Origin: Moraxellaceae bacterium AER2_44_116
Lineage (GTDB): Bacteria > Pseudomonadota > Gammaproteobacteria > Pseudomonadales > Moraxellaceae
Length of the DNA stretch: 64,000 bases
Assembly (NCBI GenBank): GCA_006546595.1
Contig: VIAD01000008.1
Span: forward strand, 104,904 to 168,903
Direction of reading: 5' to 3'
Positions within the stretch are counted from its first letter, which is position 1, and each line of letters opens with the position of its first letter. Of the stretch, positions 52,042-61,102 are shown piece by piece. The notes under the pieces were generated by a model. It had not been told where the DNA came from. It was given only the letters and a program-made list of their open reading frames with translations, and made no database searches. The translations under genes were made by a program, and so were the position numbers.

Positions 52042-55000
52042 ATGCGCCTTAAAAGCATTAAATTAGCGGGATTTAAATCCTTTGTGGATGCTACTACCGT
52101 ACCCTTCCCGAGTAACTTATCGGCAATTGTTGGGCCTAATGGTTGTGGTAAATCCAATATTATCGATGCCGTTCGTTGGGTAATGGGGGAGTCGTCTGCG
52201 CGTTATTTACGTGGCGAGTCAATGGCAGATGTGATTTTTAATGGTTCGAGTGGCCGTAAACCTGTAGGTCAAGCCAGTATTGAATTAATTTTTGATAATA
52301 GTGATGGTACATTGGGCGGTGAATATGCCCAATATGCAGAAATAGCTGTGCGTCGGCAAGTTAATCGCGATGGTAAATCCGATTACTTTCTGAATGGCAG
52401 TCGTTGTCGTCGTAAAGATATTACCGATATTTTTTTAGGGACAGGTTTAGGCCCGCGTTCTTATGCCATTATTGAACAAGGCATGATTTCACGTTTAATT
52501 GAAGCACGTCCTGAAGAGTTAAGGGTTTATATTGAAGAAGCCGCAGGTATTTCGCGCTATAAAGAACGTCGTAAAGAAACAGAAACGCGTTTAACGAATA
52601 CCCGTGATAATTTGGCGCGTTTAAATGATATTCGTGAAGAGTTGACCCGCCAATTAAGTCATTTGCAAAAACAAGCCGATGCTGCCGAAAAATATCGCAC
52701 CTTAAAAACAGAAGAACGCCAAAGTAAAATTGAATTACACGGCTGGCGTTGGCAGAAGTTTCAACAACAAATTAGCCATTATGAAGCGGTGATTCAACAG
52801 CAAGCGATACAGTTGGCTGAGTCTTTAACGATGCAGCAACAGTTAGAAGGTTCGTTGACGATTGAGCGTGATAAAGAAGCCGCCAGTCACGAAGCCTTAC
52901 ATGTGGCGCAAAATCAGCTTTATGGTATTAAAAATACGATTACTCAAACTGAGCAACAGATTCAGTTTCAGCGGCAACGTCATCAGCAGTTATTACAACA
53001 GCAACAAGCCTTGTCGATCAGGCAGCAGCAAGCGATTCAAGAAGGTGAGCAAAACGCTGAAGAAACACAGTTGTTGGACAATGAGTTAGCCTTGTTATTG
53101 CCGCAGCAAGAAGAATTAGAAGCTATGTTGGAAGAGTCGAGTCATCGGCTAGAAACGGCGGAAATGGCTTTGTTGACGCAGCAAAATAGCTATGAGAACC
53201 AACAACGCGAAAATGCACAAACAACGACACAAGTGCAATTGTGGCAAAGTCGTATTCAGTCCCTAGAGCAGACATTATTGCGTGCGCAAGAGCGTCAGCA
53301 GCGTTTGCAGATGGAAATGAGTCAGTTTGCGACCGATGGTTTATTGGATGATGTGGCTATTCAGCAAGAAACGCTCGCCGAACTGGATGTGTTATTACAA
53401 GATGAGCAGCAGCATTTAGAGCAATTAAGCGCATCGATGGCGGAAGCCAGTCAACAAGCGCAACAGTTACAGCAACAGCATCACCAACTGAAAAGTCAGC
53501 AGCAGCAGGCGCAAGGCCAAGAATCAGCCTTAAAAGCGTTGCAGCAAGCGGCGTTGGGTTTGGATGACCAACAACAGCAGCGTTGGTTGCAAACGCAAGG
53601 TTTAGCAGGCAATCGACGTTTGGCCGAAGTATTACAGGTTGAGTCGGGTTTTGAGTCGCTAGTTGAAGCGGTTTTGGGTGATGCCATTAAAGCGGTGATG
53701 GTTGATGATTTGTCTGCTATCAATATGGCGTATAGCCCTTCGGTGATTTTGTTAGAAAAAGACGATAGTTCACCTATAGCGACCGATGCCTTAGTGGGTA
53801 AGTTGTTATCTCAAGTTGGCCGTGAATGGGTTGTAGGCGTAAAGCATTGTCCAACATTGGCGGATGCCTTAGTGCAACGTCATGCCTTAATGGCAGGTGA
53901 ATCCATTATTAGTCAAGATGGTTTTTGGTTGGGTAAGCATTGGCTAAAAGTAGTTGGTAAAAAAGCGGAAGACAGTGTATTGGCGCGGCAAACGGTGTTG
54001 ACTCTGTTACAGCAACAGCTTGAACAGTTGCAGCATGACATTGCCCATACGCAACAAATGCAAGCCGTATTAACGCAGCAACAGCAACAGATGGAACAAG
54101 AGCGCTTTTTGGCGCAACGACAATTGTCGCAGCACTTGCAAGAGCGCGGTTTACAACAAGCTAAATTAGCCAAGTTACAAGCGCAACTCACACAAACACA
54201 ATTACAAGCGCAACGCATTGGTCAAGAGTTAGATGAATTAGCGCAACAAGTGGCAATGGATACCGAAACCTTAGCCGAAGCACGATTGAATTTAGAAACG
54301 CATTTAGAGTCGTTGCAGGTACAGCAATATGCCAGTGAGGATTTGCAAGCGGCTCGTGAGGCGACGCGTTTAGATGTTCATCATGCGCGTCAATCGGTGC
54401 AACAAGCGCGTCAACAGAGTCATCAATTAGCGTTGCGTGTACAAAGCGTACAAACGCGCTTATTAGCATTAAGTCAAAATCGGCAACGTCATGACCAGCA
54501 TATCGCCAGTTTGCGCCAACAATCAGATGATTTACACATCACGCTACAAACCTTGATGGAACCTGTTGCCGAACTCACCATGACCTTAGAAGGGTATTTT
54601 GCCGACAGATTACAGGCTGAAAGTCACTTACAAGCCACAGAAACCGCGTTAAAAGAATTGACTCAGCAATATCGACAATTAGAGCAGCAACGCCAACAAC
54701 TGACGCTGAGTATTGAGCCGTTACGTCAGCAATTAGAAGCTAATCGTTTGGCATGGCAACAGGTGTCTGCTAATCAAAGTCATGTGCTGGCACAGTTAAC
54801 AGAAATGAATGCTGATATTCAGGATGTCGTCAATCAATTACCTGAAAGTATTGATGAAGTCATCTGGCAGCAGCGCTTAGAACAATTAGCGACAAAAATA
54901 AGCCGATTAGGGGCAATTAATTTAGCGGCGATTGATGAATATCAGCAACAAGCTGAACGAAAAAACTATTTAGATGCACAAGCGCAAGATTTAGATGAGG

Positions 55001-55521
55001 CTTTAGAAAAACTAGAAAGTGCAATTAAACATATTGATAAAGAAACGCGTGTTTTATTTATGGATACGTTTAATCAAGTTAATGAAGGTTTACAGCATTT
55101 ATTTCCGAAAGTATTTGGTGGCGGTATGGCCTCACTTCATTTAGTGGGCGAAGATACCTTAACCAGTGGCGTGAGTATTACGGCACGTCCACCCGGTAAA
55201 AAGAATGCGACGATTCATTTATTATCAGGTGGTGAGAAGGCGCTCACAGCATTAGCATTAGTTTTTGCTATATTCCAATTAAATCCTGCACCATTTTGTT
55301 TATTAGATGAAGTGGATGCCCCATTAGACGACGCGAACGTCGCACGATTTTGTCGCTTAGTCGAAGAAATGGCGCAGCAAGTACAGTTTATTTATATTAC
55401 GCATAATAAAATTGCTATGTCGATGGCACAGCAATTAATGGGAGTCACCATGCACGAACCCGGTGTTTCGCGTTTGGTGTCTGTTAATGTTGAGCAAGCC
55501 GCAGCGTTGGCCGCTGCATAA
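52042..55521 (+). CDS. smc: Chromosome partition protein Smc
   Basis: A protein of about 1159 residues with the full SMC layout: an N-terminal ATPase half with GPNGCGKSNIIDAV, a long coiled coil, a hinge (about 500-650; SLVEAVLGDAIKAVMVDD), a second coiled coil, and the C-terminal half with LLSGGEKALTALALVFAIF (signature) and CLLDEVDAPLDDANV (Walker B). It organises and separates the chromosome with ScpA/ScpB. ATG 52042 (MRLKSIKLAGFKSF) is preferred over TTG 52033. The coiled coils are extremely rich in Gln, giving dense CAG/CAA runs that create spurious Cys-rich frames on the other strand. The zipA gene starts 11 bp later. Confidence 0.97.
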   Translation: MRLKSIKLAGFKSFVDATTVPFPSNLSAIVGPNGCGKSNIIDAVRWVMGESSARYLRGESMADVIFNGSSGRKPVGQASIELIFDNSDGTLGGEYAQYAEIAVRRQVNRDGKSDYFLNGSRCRRKDITDIFLGTGLGPRSYAIIEQGMISRLIEARPEELRVYIEEAAGISRYKERRKETETRLTNTRDNLARLNDIREELTRQLSHLQKQADAAEKYRTLKTEERQSKIELHGWRWQKFQQQISHYEAVIQQQAIQLAESLTMQQQLEGSLTIERDKEAASHEALHVAQNQLYGIKNTITQTEQQIQFQRQRHQQLLQQQQALSIRQQQAIQEGEQNAEETQLLDNELALLLPQQEELEAMLEESSHRLETAEMALLTQQNSYENQQRENAQTTTQVQLWQSRIQSLEQTLLRAQERQQRLQMEMSQFATDGLLDDVAIQQETLAELDVLLQDEQQHLEQLSASMAEASQQAQQLQQQHHQLKSQQQQAQGQESALKALQQAALGLDDQQQQRWLQTQGLAGNRRLAEVLQVESGFESLVEAVLGDAIKAVMVDDLSAINMAYSPSVILLEKDDSSPIATDALVGKLLSQVGREWVVGVKHCPTLADALVQRHALMAGESIISQDGFWLGKHWLKVVGKKAEDSVLARQTVLTLLQQQLEQLQHDIAHTQQMQAVLTQQQQQMEQERFLAQRQLSQHLQERGLQQAKLAKLQAQLTQTQLQAQRIGQELDELAQQVAMDTETLAEARLNLETHLESLQVQQYASEDLQAAREATRLDVHHARQSVQQARQQSHQLALRVQSVQTRLLALSQNRQRHDQHIASLRQQSDDLHITLQTLMEPVAELTMTLEGYFADRLQAESHLQATETALKELTQQYRQLEQQRQQLTLSIEPLRQQLEANRLAWQQVSANQSHVLAQLTEMNADIQDVVNQLPESIDEVIWQQRLEQLATKISRLGAINLAAIDEYQQQAERKNYLDAQAQDLDEALEKLESAIKHIDKETRVLFMDTFNQVNEGLQHLFPKVFGGGMASLHLVGEDTLTSGVSITARPPGKKNATIHLLSGGEKALTALALVFAIFQLNPAPFCLLDEVDAPLDDANVARFCRLVEEMAQQVQFIYITHNKIAMSMAQQLMGVTMHEPGVSRLVSVNVEQAAALAAA

Positions 55522-55532
55522 AACTGAGAGTA

Positions 55533-56387
55533 ATGATGATGGAAATGGGAATTTGGGCAGCCGTTGCGGTTGCGTTTGCAGTGTTGGTGAAAGTGCTTTG
55601 GGATATTTACCAGAGTCAACAATCCAGTGATTTAGAGCGGGTTGAACCTGAGTTATCCGAAACTTCGATGACAGATGGTATTCCTGTGGTGCCCCGTGCA
55701 CAGCGTCATGGCTTGGCGAAAGTACAGGCTATTGAACCTGTGTTAAACGCCAATGAGTTAGACCTGCCATTTGTTGCCAATGAGGAATTGGAAACCGTAA
55801 AACTGTTTGTTCGCCCAGTTGAAAAAGTGGCAACGAATGTTGTGCAGTTGGCTGAACATAAATCAGCAAAAGCGGCTGCTGAAGATGAAATCGTGTTTTT
55901 AGATGATGAGTTTATTGACACAGTGGCGATGTCAGCCTCACAAAGTAAAGTCGTCGAAGCGCAAGATTATATTGTTCTTTATATTGTTGCGGGTCGAGTG
56001 CCATTTGATGGCGAGCGTTTGCTAAAGTCTATTTCCAATTATGGTTTACGTTTTGGCGAAATGGGAATGTTTCATCGCCATGAACGTCCAAGTGGTGATG
56101 GTCAAGTATTATTTAGTATGGCGCGTGTCGATGAAGTGGGTGCATTTGATTTAGAATCAATGGGTTCTGAGTTTATTTCTGCCGTAACATTGTTTGTGGC
56201 TTTGCCTAATCAACAGCCGTATCTTGCTTACGACATGATGATCGACACCGCAAAACGTTTGGCTCATGAGTTTGGTGGTCAACTATTAGACCAAAACCAA
56301 AACCCATTGAATCGTCAGTTGATTGAACATTACCGCGAGCATGTGGTTGAGTTCACACGTCATCACTTAATGAGTAAAGCGATTTAG
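55533..56387 (+). CDS. zipA: Cell division protein ZipA
   Basis: A 284-residue bitopic protein. A membrane helix at about 4-24 (EMGIWAAVAVAFAVLVKVLW) is followed by an acidic, Pro-poor linker (about 30-140) and the FtsZ-binding domain (about 143-280; ARVDEVGAFDLESMGSEFISAVTLFVALP). ZipA ties FtsZ filaments to the inner membrane at the division site. It lies 11 bp after smc and before ligA, as in many gammaproteobacteria. A GC-rich terminator follows. Confidence 0.92.
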   Translation: MMMEMGIWAAVAVAFAVLVKVLWDIYQSQQSSDLERVEPELSETSMTDGIPVVPRAQRHGLAKVQAIEPVLNANELDLPFVANEELETVKLFVRPVEKVATNVVQLAEHKSAKAAAEDEIVFLDDEFIDTVAMSASQSKVVEAQDYIVLYIVAGRVPFDGERLLKSISNYGLRFGEMGMFHRHERPSGDGQVLFSMARVDEVGAFDLESMGSEFISAVTLFVALPNQQPYLAYDMMIDTAKRLAHEFGGQLLDQNQNPLNRQLIEHYREHVVEFTRHHLMSKAI

Positions 56388-56430
56388 ATACCCAATTCCC
56401 ATAGTCGTATCTATATCATTCTCGTTAGAT

Positions 56431-56452
56431 AAGGGGCGTAACTACGCCCCTT
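56431..56452 (+). terminator. Hairpin between zipA and ligA
   Basis: AAGGGGCGT and ACGCCCCTT form a perfect nine-base stem with a four-base loop. It is followed by a modest T-rich stretch (ACTTTCTACTTTTTT). Confidence 0.65.
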
Positions 56453-56580
56453 ACTTTCTACTTTTTTAATCCTTCGTAAAGTCTTAACTTGTCGCTCCGC
56501 TAACTTTCCCTCTTTTCATTACTCCCTATAAACGGGTATTGTTCACATCCTAATTTATTCACTGTATTTGGAAGTTTGGC

Positions 56581-58614
56581 ATGTCTGTTTCGTCGGAATT
56601 AATCACTCAAGTCATGAGTTTGCGTGAGCAGTTGCGTTATCACAACCATCGTTATTATGTCTTAGATGCGCCTGAAGTCAGCGATGCCCAATATGACGAA
56701 CTCTTTCAGCAACTAAAAAAAATAGAGCAAAACTATCCTGAGTTACAAACACTCGACTCACCAACCCAACGTGTCGGCGGTGAAGCGATTAGTGCCTTTC
56801 AAACGATTGTTCATACCGTACCCATGTTATCGTTAGGTAATGCCTTTAGTAGTGACGAACTTAAAGATTTTGAACGTAAATTAAAAGATCGGTTAGAAAC
56901 AACAGATATTAGCGAGTTAGAATATTGTGCTGAATTAAAGCTAGATGGTTTGGCAATTAGTTTGATTTATGAAAATGGCCTATTTAAACAGGGGGCAACG
57001 CGTGGTGATGGCGCAACAGGTGAAGATATTAGCCATAACTTAAAAACGATTCGTAATTTACCCTTGCAGTTAAATACCCTAAATCCTCCCACATTATTAG
57101 AAGTGCGTGGTGAGGTATTAATGCCAAAAGCAGGCTTTGATAAATTTAATGCCGAAGCACAATTAAAAGGTGAACGATTATTTGCCAATCCCCGTAATGC
57201 GGCTGCGGGCAGTGTTCGTCAATTAGATCCTAATATCGCCGCAAAAAGGCCATTAGCATTTTATGCCTATTCGGTCACACAAATTGAAGGGGCAATATTA
57301 CCAAATACTCAATATGATGTTTTACAGTGGTTGAAATCATTTGGCTTTACCATTAGTGATGATATTAAAACGGGTAAAGGCTTGGCATTTGTTGAAGGTT
57401 TTTATGCGGATATTCAACAACGTCGCTCGTTATTACCCTACGATATTGATGGTGTCGTCATTAAAGTTAATGAATTGGCCAAACAGCAAGCATTGGGAAT
57501 GGTTAGTCGAGAACCACGTTGGGCGGTAGCCTATAAATTTCCTGCCCAAGTTGCGAGCACGGTATTAGAGTCTGTTGATTTTCAAGTAGGGCGTACTGGC
57601 GCATTAACGCCTGTTGCACGAGTAAAACCCGTCTTTGTGGGTGGTGTGACGATTAGTAATATTACCTTGCATAATATGGATGAAATTCGTCGTTTAGGTC
57701 TGCACGTTGGCGATACGGTTGAAGTGTGTCGGGCAGGCGATGTGATTCCTAAAATCACTCAAGTGTTAGCGCGTGGAGAATCGTCATCATTGATTGAGTT
57801 ACCTGCGTGTTGCCCCGTTTGTCAGTCACCGATTGTCCAAGATGAGAAAGGGGTGATTGTACGTTGTTCGGGTGATGTTTATTGTGACGCGCAAGTACAG
57901 CGTCGATTAGCCCATTTTGTTTCTCGGAAAGCGATGAATGCCGATGGTTTGGGCGAGCGTTGGTTAGAACAACTCTTAGAAAAAGGCTTAATTAAACACA
58001 GTGCTGATTTATATTATTTGACCGCTGAGAAAATTCTAGCCGCGAATATTGAAGGCATGGGTGAAAAACTCGCTGATAACATCATTGCCGCCATCACCAA
58101 AACTAAACACACCACCTTGCAGCGGTTTATTTACGCCTTGGGTATTCGAGGGGTAGGTGAGGGTACATCTTTAGCGTTGGCACAGTATTTTGGCACGCTT
58201 GAGGCGATTAAGTCAGCAGACGAAGAGACATTAAAGCAAGTGCCTGATATTGGCGAAGTATCAGCAAAATGGATTGTTGCTTATTTTAGCCAAGAGATTC
58301 ATCTCAAGCAGTTAGAGCAGTTTTTGGCTGCGGGTATCACATGGCCCATCATTGATATTGAACAAGCACAACATCAACCTTTAGTTGGCCAGTCGTGGGT
58401 ATTAACAGGCACATTAAGCTCAATGGGGCGTGATGTTGCCAAAGCAAAGCTTCAACAACTGGGTGCGAAAGTCAGTGGCAGTGTCTCGAAAAAAACCACG
58501 ATTGTTGTCGCAGGTGCAGAAGCGGGCTCTAAACTGGCAGATGCACAAAAACATGGTGTGACAGTTTGGGATGAGACTCAGCTACACGATTTATTTGCTC
58601 AACATAACGTATAG
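56581..58614 (+). CDS. ligA: NAD-dependent DNA ligase LigA
   Basis: A 677-residue ligase of standard length. The adenylation domain has the catalytic lysine in ELKLDGLAIS (K120), with RGDGATGEDI and VVIKVNEL. An OB-fold follows, then the four-Cys zinc finger (CCPVCQSPI...CSGDVYC, about 412-436), helix-hairpin-helix repeats (EGMGEKLADNIIAAI, DIGEVSAKWIVAYF) and a C-terminal BRCT domain (about 600-677; SWVLTGTLSSMGRDVAKAKLQ). It seals nicks using NAD+ in replication and repair. It is the last gene of the smc-zipA-ligA set. Confidence 0.98.
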   Translation: MSVSSELITQVMSLREQLRYHNHRYYVLDAPEVSDAQYDELFQQLKKIEQNYPELQTLDSPTQRVGGEAISAFQTIVHTVPMLSLGNAFSSDELKDFERKLKDRLETTDISELEYCAELKLDGLAISLIYENGLFKQGATRGDGATGEDISHNLKTIRNLPLQLNTLNPPTLLEVRGEVLMPKAGFDKFNAEAQLKGERLFANPRNAAAGSVRQLDPNIAAKRPLAFYAYSVTQIEGAILPNTQYDVLQWLKSFGFTISDDIKTGKGLAFVEGFYADIQQRRSLLPYDIDGVVIKVNELAKQQALGMVSREPRWAVAYKFPAQVASTVLESVDFQVGRTGALTPVARVKPVFVGGVTISNITLHNMDEIRRLGLHVGDTVEVCRAGDVIPKITQVLARGESSSLIELPACCPVCQSPIVQDEKGVIVRCSGDVYCDAQVQRRLAHFVSRKAMNADGLGERWLEQLLEKGLIKHSADLYYLTAEKILAANIEGMGEKLADNIIAAITKTKHTTLQRFIYALGIRGVGEGTSLALAQYFGTLEAIKSADEETLKQVPDIGEVSAKWIVAYFSQEIHLKQLEQFLAAGITWPIIDIEQAQHQPLVGQSWVLTGTLSSMGRDVAKAKLQQLGAKVSGSVSKKTTIVVAGAEAGSKLADAQKHGVTVWDETQLHDLFAQHNV

Positions 58615-58666
58615 TGACATCATCATAACAATCCTGTACGTGGGGATTCATTTGTCATGTCTTATA

Positions 58667-58692
58667 TTTGTGGCGAATAAATTCGCCCCTAC
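58667..58692. repeat. GGGGCGA palindrome upstream of the Tyr-Asn repeat gene
   Basis: TGGCGAATAAATTCGCCCCTACA is an inverted counterpart of the GTAGGGGCGA elements at 3526 and 32401. It lies 30-55 bp before the start of the next gene. Confidence 0.6.
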
Positions 58693-58723
58693 AGAGAGTG
58701 TAAACAGTCACAGGAGAGAGTGT

Positions 58724-59326
58724 GTGTCACTACTAAAAGGTATTGCTGTGTCGGTCATGTGGGTGATTTCAAGTGCTGCTTTTGCCGCAGATGTGTATGT
58801 CTGTGAAAAAAATGGCCGAAAAGAGTTTAGTCAACTACCTTGTGGTGATAATGCCGTGATTCTTAAAACGGAGGGCGATCCCAATAGTTTTTCTATTAGT
58901 ATCCCTATGAAACCAAAAGAAATTGACGCATTATGTCGGTTAGTTATTAGAGCGAAAGATATTTCACTTAAAAGCCAACGAAAATACATACCTCCTATTC
59001 GTAACTATAATCGCCGTAATTACAATCGCCGTAATTATAACTACGATTACAATTACAATTACAATTACAATTACAATTACAACTATGAGTCTGCAAATAC
59101 TCGAAGTAATCGGAATACACCAGAAACCTATGTCTTGTCGCATATTTCCAATTTAGAGCAAATCGCAACGAAGTCTCCTAGTCTTTATCAAACCATCAAA
59201 AGTTTAGTTTCACATGTGGAGTATCATGGTTACGAAGAGTCACCTATCTATGAGTCCGAAAGAGCCGCGGCATTATCAAATTGTCAGGAGAGTCTTAGTG
59301 GTCAGATGGCAGACTCTGATCGTTAG
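58724..59326 (+). CDS. Small secreted DUF4124-like protein with a Tyr-Asn repeat tract
   Basis: A protein of about 200 residues starting at GTG 58724, seven bases after AGGAG. A signal peptide (LKGIAVSVMWVISSAAFA) is followed by a short DUF4124-like segment (ADVYVCEKNGRKEFSQLPCG, with two Cys). A tract made almost only of Tyr, Asn and Arg follows (about 95-123), encoded by a hexanucleotide repeat. The C-terminal 75 residues are helical. A longer frame reaching back into ligA is open, but the signal peptide and ribosome site favour the shorter product. The 3' end overlaps the oppositely oriented SulP gene by 32 bp. Function unknown; a surface or wall-associated role is a guess. Confidence 0.65.
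   Translation: MSLLKGIAVSVMWVISSAAFAADVYVCEKNGRKEFSQLPCGDNAVILKTEGDPNSFSISIPMKPKEIDALCRLVIRAKDISLKSQRKYIPPIRNYNRRNYNRRNYNYDYNYNYNYNYNYNYESANTRSNRNTPETYVLSHISNLEQIATKSPSLYQTIKSLVSHVEYHGYEESPIYESERAAALSNCQESLSGQMADSDR
59038..59084 (+). repeat. Tandem hexanucleotide repeat coding for Tyr-Asn
   Basis: About six consecutive copies of a TACAAT hexamer, preceded by imperfect copies (AATCGCCGTAATTA), encode alternating Tyr-Asn. Copy-number change would lengthen or shorten the protein without breaking the frame. Confidence 0.9.
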
Positions 59327-60959
59327 TTGTAACCTGTTTAATCGCGGCAGCAAAAGTTTGAAAGAAATTTTCTGCGCCAACTTTTTGTACTAACCCCGCT
59401 TTTTCGAGCTTACGAAATACCCGTCCATTGGTTTCACAGACCATCACTTGAATATGGCGTTTATAAAATAAATCTAAGGCTTCTTCCAACGCTTCTAAAC
59501 CCGTAATATCAACAAATGGCACATGCGCTAAACGTACAATTAATATTGATGCTTCAGTATTAGTCGATATTAAGGTGCGCTCTAAATTATCAACCGCGCC
59601 AAAAAAGAACGGCCCTTCAATGGAATACACCATGACTTCGGGTGGAAGTTTTGCCATGCCCAAACTTTGTAGCTCAATGGCTAAGGAGTCGCTCGAATGT
59701 GCTTGAATTTCTACCGATTCCGCCATTCTACGCATAAATAATAACGCCGCTAAAATCACGCCAATATTGACGGCAATCACTAAGTCAGCAAAAACGGTTA
59801 AGAAAAACGTGATGAGTAAAATAGCGACATCACTACGCGGTGCGCGTTGAATCATGTGGATGACGTGAGGAGGTTCACTCATATTCCATGCCACCATAAA
59901 CAAAATTGCAGCTAAGGCGGCTAAAGGAATATTCGATGCTAAGGGAGCTAAAAAGAGAATAATTAGAATAAGTGTGATGCCATGAACCACCCCCGAAATC
60001 GGACTTGTACCCCCGTTCCGAACATTGGTTGCCGTACGGGCAATTGCTCCTGTTGCCGCAAAACCGCCAAACAGTGGCGCGACAATATTGGCAATGCCTT
60101 GGCCGACCAGTTCTTGATTTGAGTCATGGCGCGTACCTGCCATACCATCAGCAACGACCGCAGAGAGTAAGGACTCAATTGCACCCAACATGGCAATGGT
60201 AAATGCAGGGCCAATCAGTTCAATGATGCGCGGTAAAGTAATTGTTGGTAAAGCAAAATGCGGCAAGGTTTGAGGAATGCCGCCAAACGCCGAACCAATG
60301 GTCATCACCCCTTCAAAATGAAAGAAGGATTGTAGTGCGGTAGCGACCACCATTGCCGTCAGTGGACTCGGCACATGACGTAAGGCTTTTAGCTTAGAAG
60401 AAAATAACACGATACCTAAGCTGAGTATCGCCAAGCCTGTTGTTGCAGGATGCAGTTGTGGTAATACTTGTAGGGTATGCCAGAGTTTTTGATGGAAATG
60501 GTCACCCGTGATTTTAGGTAAACCAAAAAAATCTTTCCATTGCCCAACCCAAATAATCACACCAATGCCTGCGGTAAAACCGACGATGACGGGTGCAGGA
60601 ATAAACTTAATCACTGCACCCATTTTGGCAAGCCCAAACAGCAATAAAATAAGTCCTGCCATAATGGTGGCGATTTGTAAGCCATCTACGCCGTATTTAG
60701 CGGTAATCCCTGCCAAAATGACAATAAATGCGCCTGTAGGCCCTGTAATCTGTAGCCGACTACCGCCAAACAACGCCGCTAAAATACCAGCGACAATTGC
60801 GGTATAAATACCTTGTTCGGGTTTGACTCCGCTAGCAATCGCAAAAGCCATCGCTAATGGTAAGGCAACGACACCGACCACTAATCCAGAAATAAGATTT
60901 TTTGCCCAATGTTTCTTTGCTAATAAACCCGATTTATATGCTTCTAAAATAGCAATCAT
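59295..60959 (-). CDS. SulP-family inorganic anion transporter with STAS domain
   Basis: A 554-residue inner-membrane protein. About 12 membrane segments fill residues 1-410, with SulP landmarks AFAIASGVKPEQGIYTAIVAGILAALFGGSRLQITGPTGAF and NQELVGQGIANIVAPLFGG. A cytosolic STAS domain follows (about 430-540; VYSIEGPFFFGAVDNLERTL and VPFVDITGLEALEEAL). Family members carry sulfate, bicarbonate or other anions. With cysH, cysI and cysB in the same window, sulfate uptake is plausible but not proven; bicarbonate is equally typical for this subfamily. The last 32 bp overlap the convergent secreted-protein gene. Confidence 0.9.
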   Translation of the reverse strand: MIAILEAYKSGLLAKKHWAKNLISGLVVGVVALPLAMAFAIASGVKPEQGIYTAIVAGILAALFGGSRLQITGPTGAFIVILAGITAKYGVDGLQIATIMAGLILLLFGLAKMGAVIKFIPAPVIVGFTAGIGVIIWVGQWKDFFGLPKITGDHFHQKLWHTLQVLPQLHPATTGLAILSLGIVLFSSKLKALRHVPSPLTAMVVATALQSFFHFEGVMTIGSAFGGIPQTLPHFALPTITLPRIIELIGPAFTIAMLGAIESLLSAVVADGMAGTRHDSNQELVGQGIANIVAPLFGGFAATGAIARTATNVRNGGTSPISGVVHGITLILIILFLAPLASNIPLAALAAILFMVAWNMSEPPHVIHMIQRAPRSDVAILLITFFLTVFADLVIAVNIGVILAALLFMRRMAESVEIQAHSSDSLAIELQSLGMAKLPPEVMVYSIEGPFFFGAVDNLERTLISTNTEASILIVRLAHVPFVDITGLEALEEALDLFYKRHIQVMVCETNGRVFRKLEKAGLVQKVGAENFFQTFAAAIKQVTTNDQSLPSDH

Positions 60960-61102
60960 GACGAAGTGGCCGAATGAGGAAGTTTTGCAGAGAGGTGAAC
61001 GATTATAACGCTCAAGTCCTTAAAAAACATACGGTCTTTGACGGCATTTTAATAGCCTGATATTGTCGAAGGATAACGATACATTATAGAAGGGGCAGTA
61101 CG

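Noticed and set aside
53496..54218. Cys-rich open frames on the minus strand inside smc
   Set aside because: They are the complement of CAG/CAA-rich coiled-coil coding sequence and have no ribosome site; smc codes here on the other strand.
58571..58723. N-terminal extension of the Tyr-Asn repeat protein into ligA
   Set aside because: The added residues overlap the ligA end and a palindromic repeat, while the GTG start at 58724 has AGGAG and gives a proper signal peptide.
59038..59084. CRISPR-like array
   Set aside because: The short hexamer units are directly joined without spacers and lie in frame inside a coding gene.
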